A stretch of DNA of 64,000 bases, from positions 83,554-147,553 of the forward strand of contig NZ_JAFMOF010000006.1 in the NCBI RefSeq assembly GCF_017349075.1, written 5' to 3'. Of this stretch, positions 63,651 to 64,000 are shown piece after piece. The notes under the pieces are model-generated. The model searched no databases. It worked only from the letters and a program-made list of their open reading frames with translations, and was not told the DNA's origin. The stretch comes from Streptomyces triculaminicus. Its GTDB lineage: Bacteria; Actinomycetota; Actinomycetes; Streptomycetales; Streptomycetaceae. The translations under genes and the position numbers were made by a program. The first letter of the stretch is position 1, and the number at the start of each line of letters is the position of its first letter.

Positions 63651-63963
63651 GGTGACCGGACACCCACTGGATCCCGAGGACGAACCGGGTGACGACGAGA
63701 CCGAGATCATGCTGCCCGGCGGCCCGGCTTTGCACTTCAACGAGGTTCCGGAGCCGAAGTCGGCCAAGAACAGGCTCCATCTGTGCCTGCGCCCGGACAC
63801 CTCGCGGGACGCAGAGGTTGAGCGGCTGCTGAAGCTGGGTGCCTCCCTGGTCGCCGATCGCCGCAAGCCCGACGGCTGGGGCTGGGTCGTTCTCGCCGAC
63901 CCGGAGGGCAACGAGTTCTGCATATCGCTGGCCGAATCCGAGCGGGCCGCGTTGTCCTCATGA
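63651..63963 (+). pseudogene. VOC-family protein missing its N-terminus
   Basis: From the junction near 63650 the plus strand reads VTGHPLDPEDEPGDDETEIM, LPGGPALHFNEVPEPKSAKN, RLHLCLRPDTSRDAEVERLL and VVLADPEGNEFCISLAESER. This is the second three quarters of a common actinobacterial VOC protein. The opening strand and helix are absent. An ATG at 63640 gives an open frame but reads the lyase side of the junction first. Downstream, 63964-64000 shows nothing. Confidence 0.7.
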
Positions 63964-64000
63964 CCTCACCCCTTGCTCAAGCCCAGCGTCAGCCCCGCGA

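Noticed and set aside
1..64000. tRNA, rRNA, riboswitch or CRISPR array
   Set aside because: I looked for T-loop, anticodon and repeat-spacer patterns and saw none. A covariance-model scan (tRNAscan or Rfam) would be decisive.

Overview
The window is high-GC actinobacterial DNA. Codon third positions are strongly G/C, GTG and TTG starts are common, and the gene families are typical of Streptomyces or a close relative: TipAS-type MerR, DUF6461, DUF4760, DUF4265, NACHT and SpoIIE-type PP2C proteins, and many TetR/oxidoreductase pairs. No housekeeping gene, rRNA or tRNA was recognised. The many IS fragments, truncated genes and frameshifts suggest an accessory, chromosome-arm-like region. Several frameshifts sit in short G or C runs, so some may be sequencing errors rather than real decay.

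Layout. 1-5.7 kb: a partial LysE exporter, a VOC protein, a luciferase-like monooxygenase and IS scraps. 4.7-10.5 kb: an epimerase/TetR divergent pair, a truncated polysaccharide deacetylase, an SDR, a TTC38-like TPR protein and a GNAT. 10.6-15.9 kb: an MFS remnant, a large membrane NACHT ATPase whose two termini share a short motif, a DUF6461 gene and a small companion. 15.9-25.1 kb: a Tn7-like transposon with recognisable ends (TniQ, TniB, frameshifted TniA, TnsA) carrying an NB-ARC STAND ATPase and a divergent two-helix membrane protein. 25.3-30.2 kb: azlCD with an XRE-cupin regulator, a fusion of gene remnants, and a TetR/FAD-monooxygenase pair with a perfect operator. 30.6-34 kb: an orphan SUMO-like ubiquitin-fold gene ending in Gly-Gly (one frameshift), a DHA2 exporter and a Tn3 scrap. 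34.4-38 kb: a SnoaL/SDR/HxlR module and a broken integrase. 38.4-45.7 kb: DUF4760, lipoproteins, a PP2C phosphatase and SnoaL-like genes. 45.7-57.8 kb: two copies of a 1427-bp IS5-family element, each carrying a DUF4265 passenger; between them lie a TipAS regulator, a THEP1-like NTPase, an SDR, an M6 metalloprotease and a multidomain SpoIIE-type phosphatase. 57.8-64 kb: a second FAD-monooxygenase/TetR pair, a frameshifted MFS gene, and a MaoC / alpha-oxoamine synthase / citrate-lyase-like run whose last gene is cut at a rearrangement junction.

Function. Much of the intact content consists of small self-contained modules: a redox enzyme next to a divergent regulator, with a palindrome between them. 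The most notable signals are the SUMO-like gene, the Tn7-like transposon with its STAND cargo, the passenger-carrying IS, and the NACHT protein.
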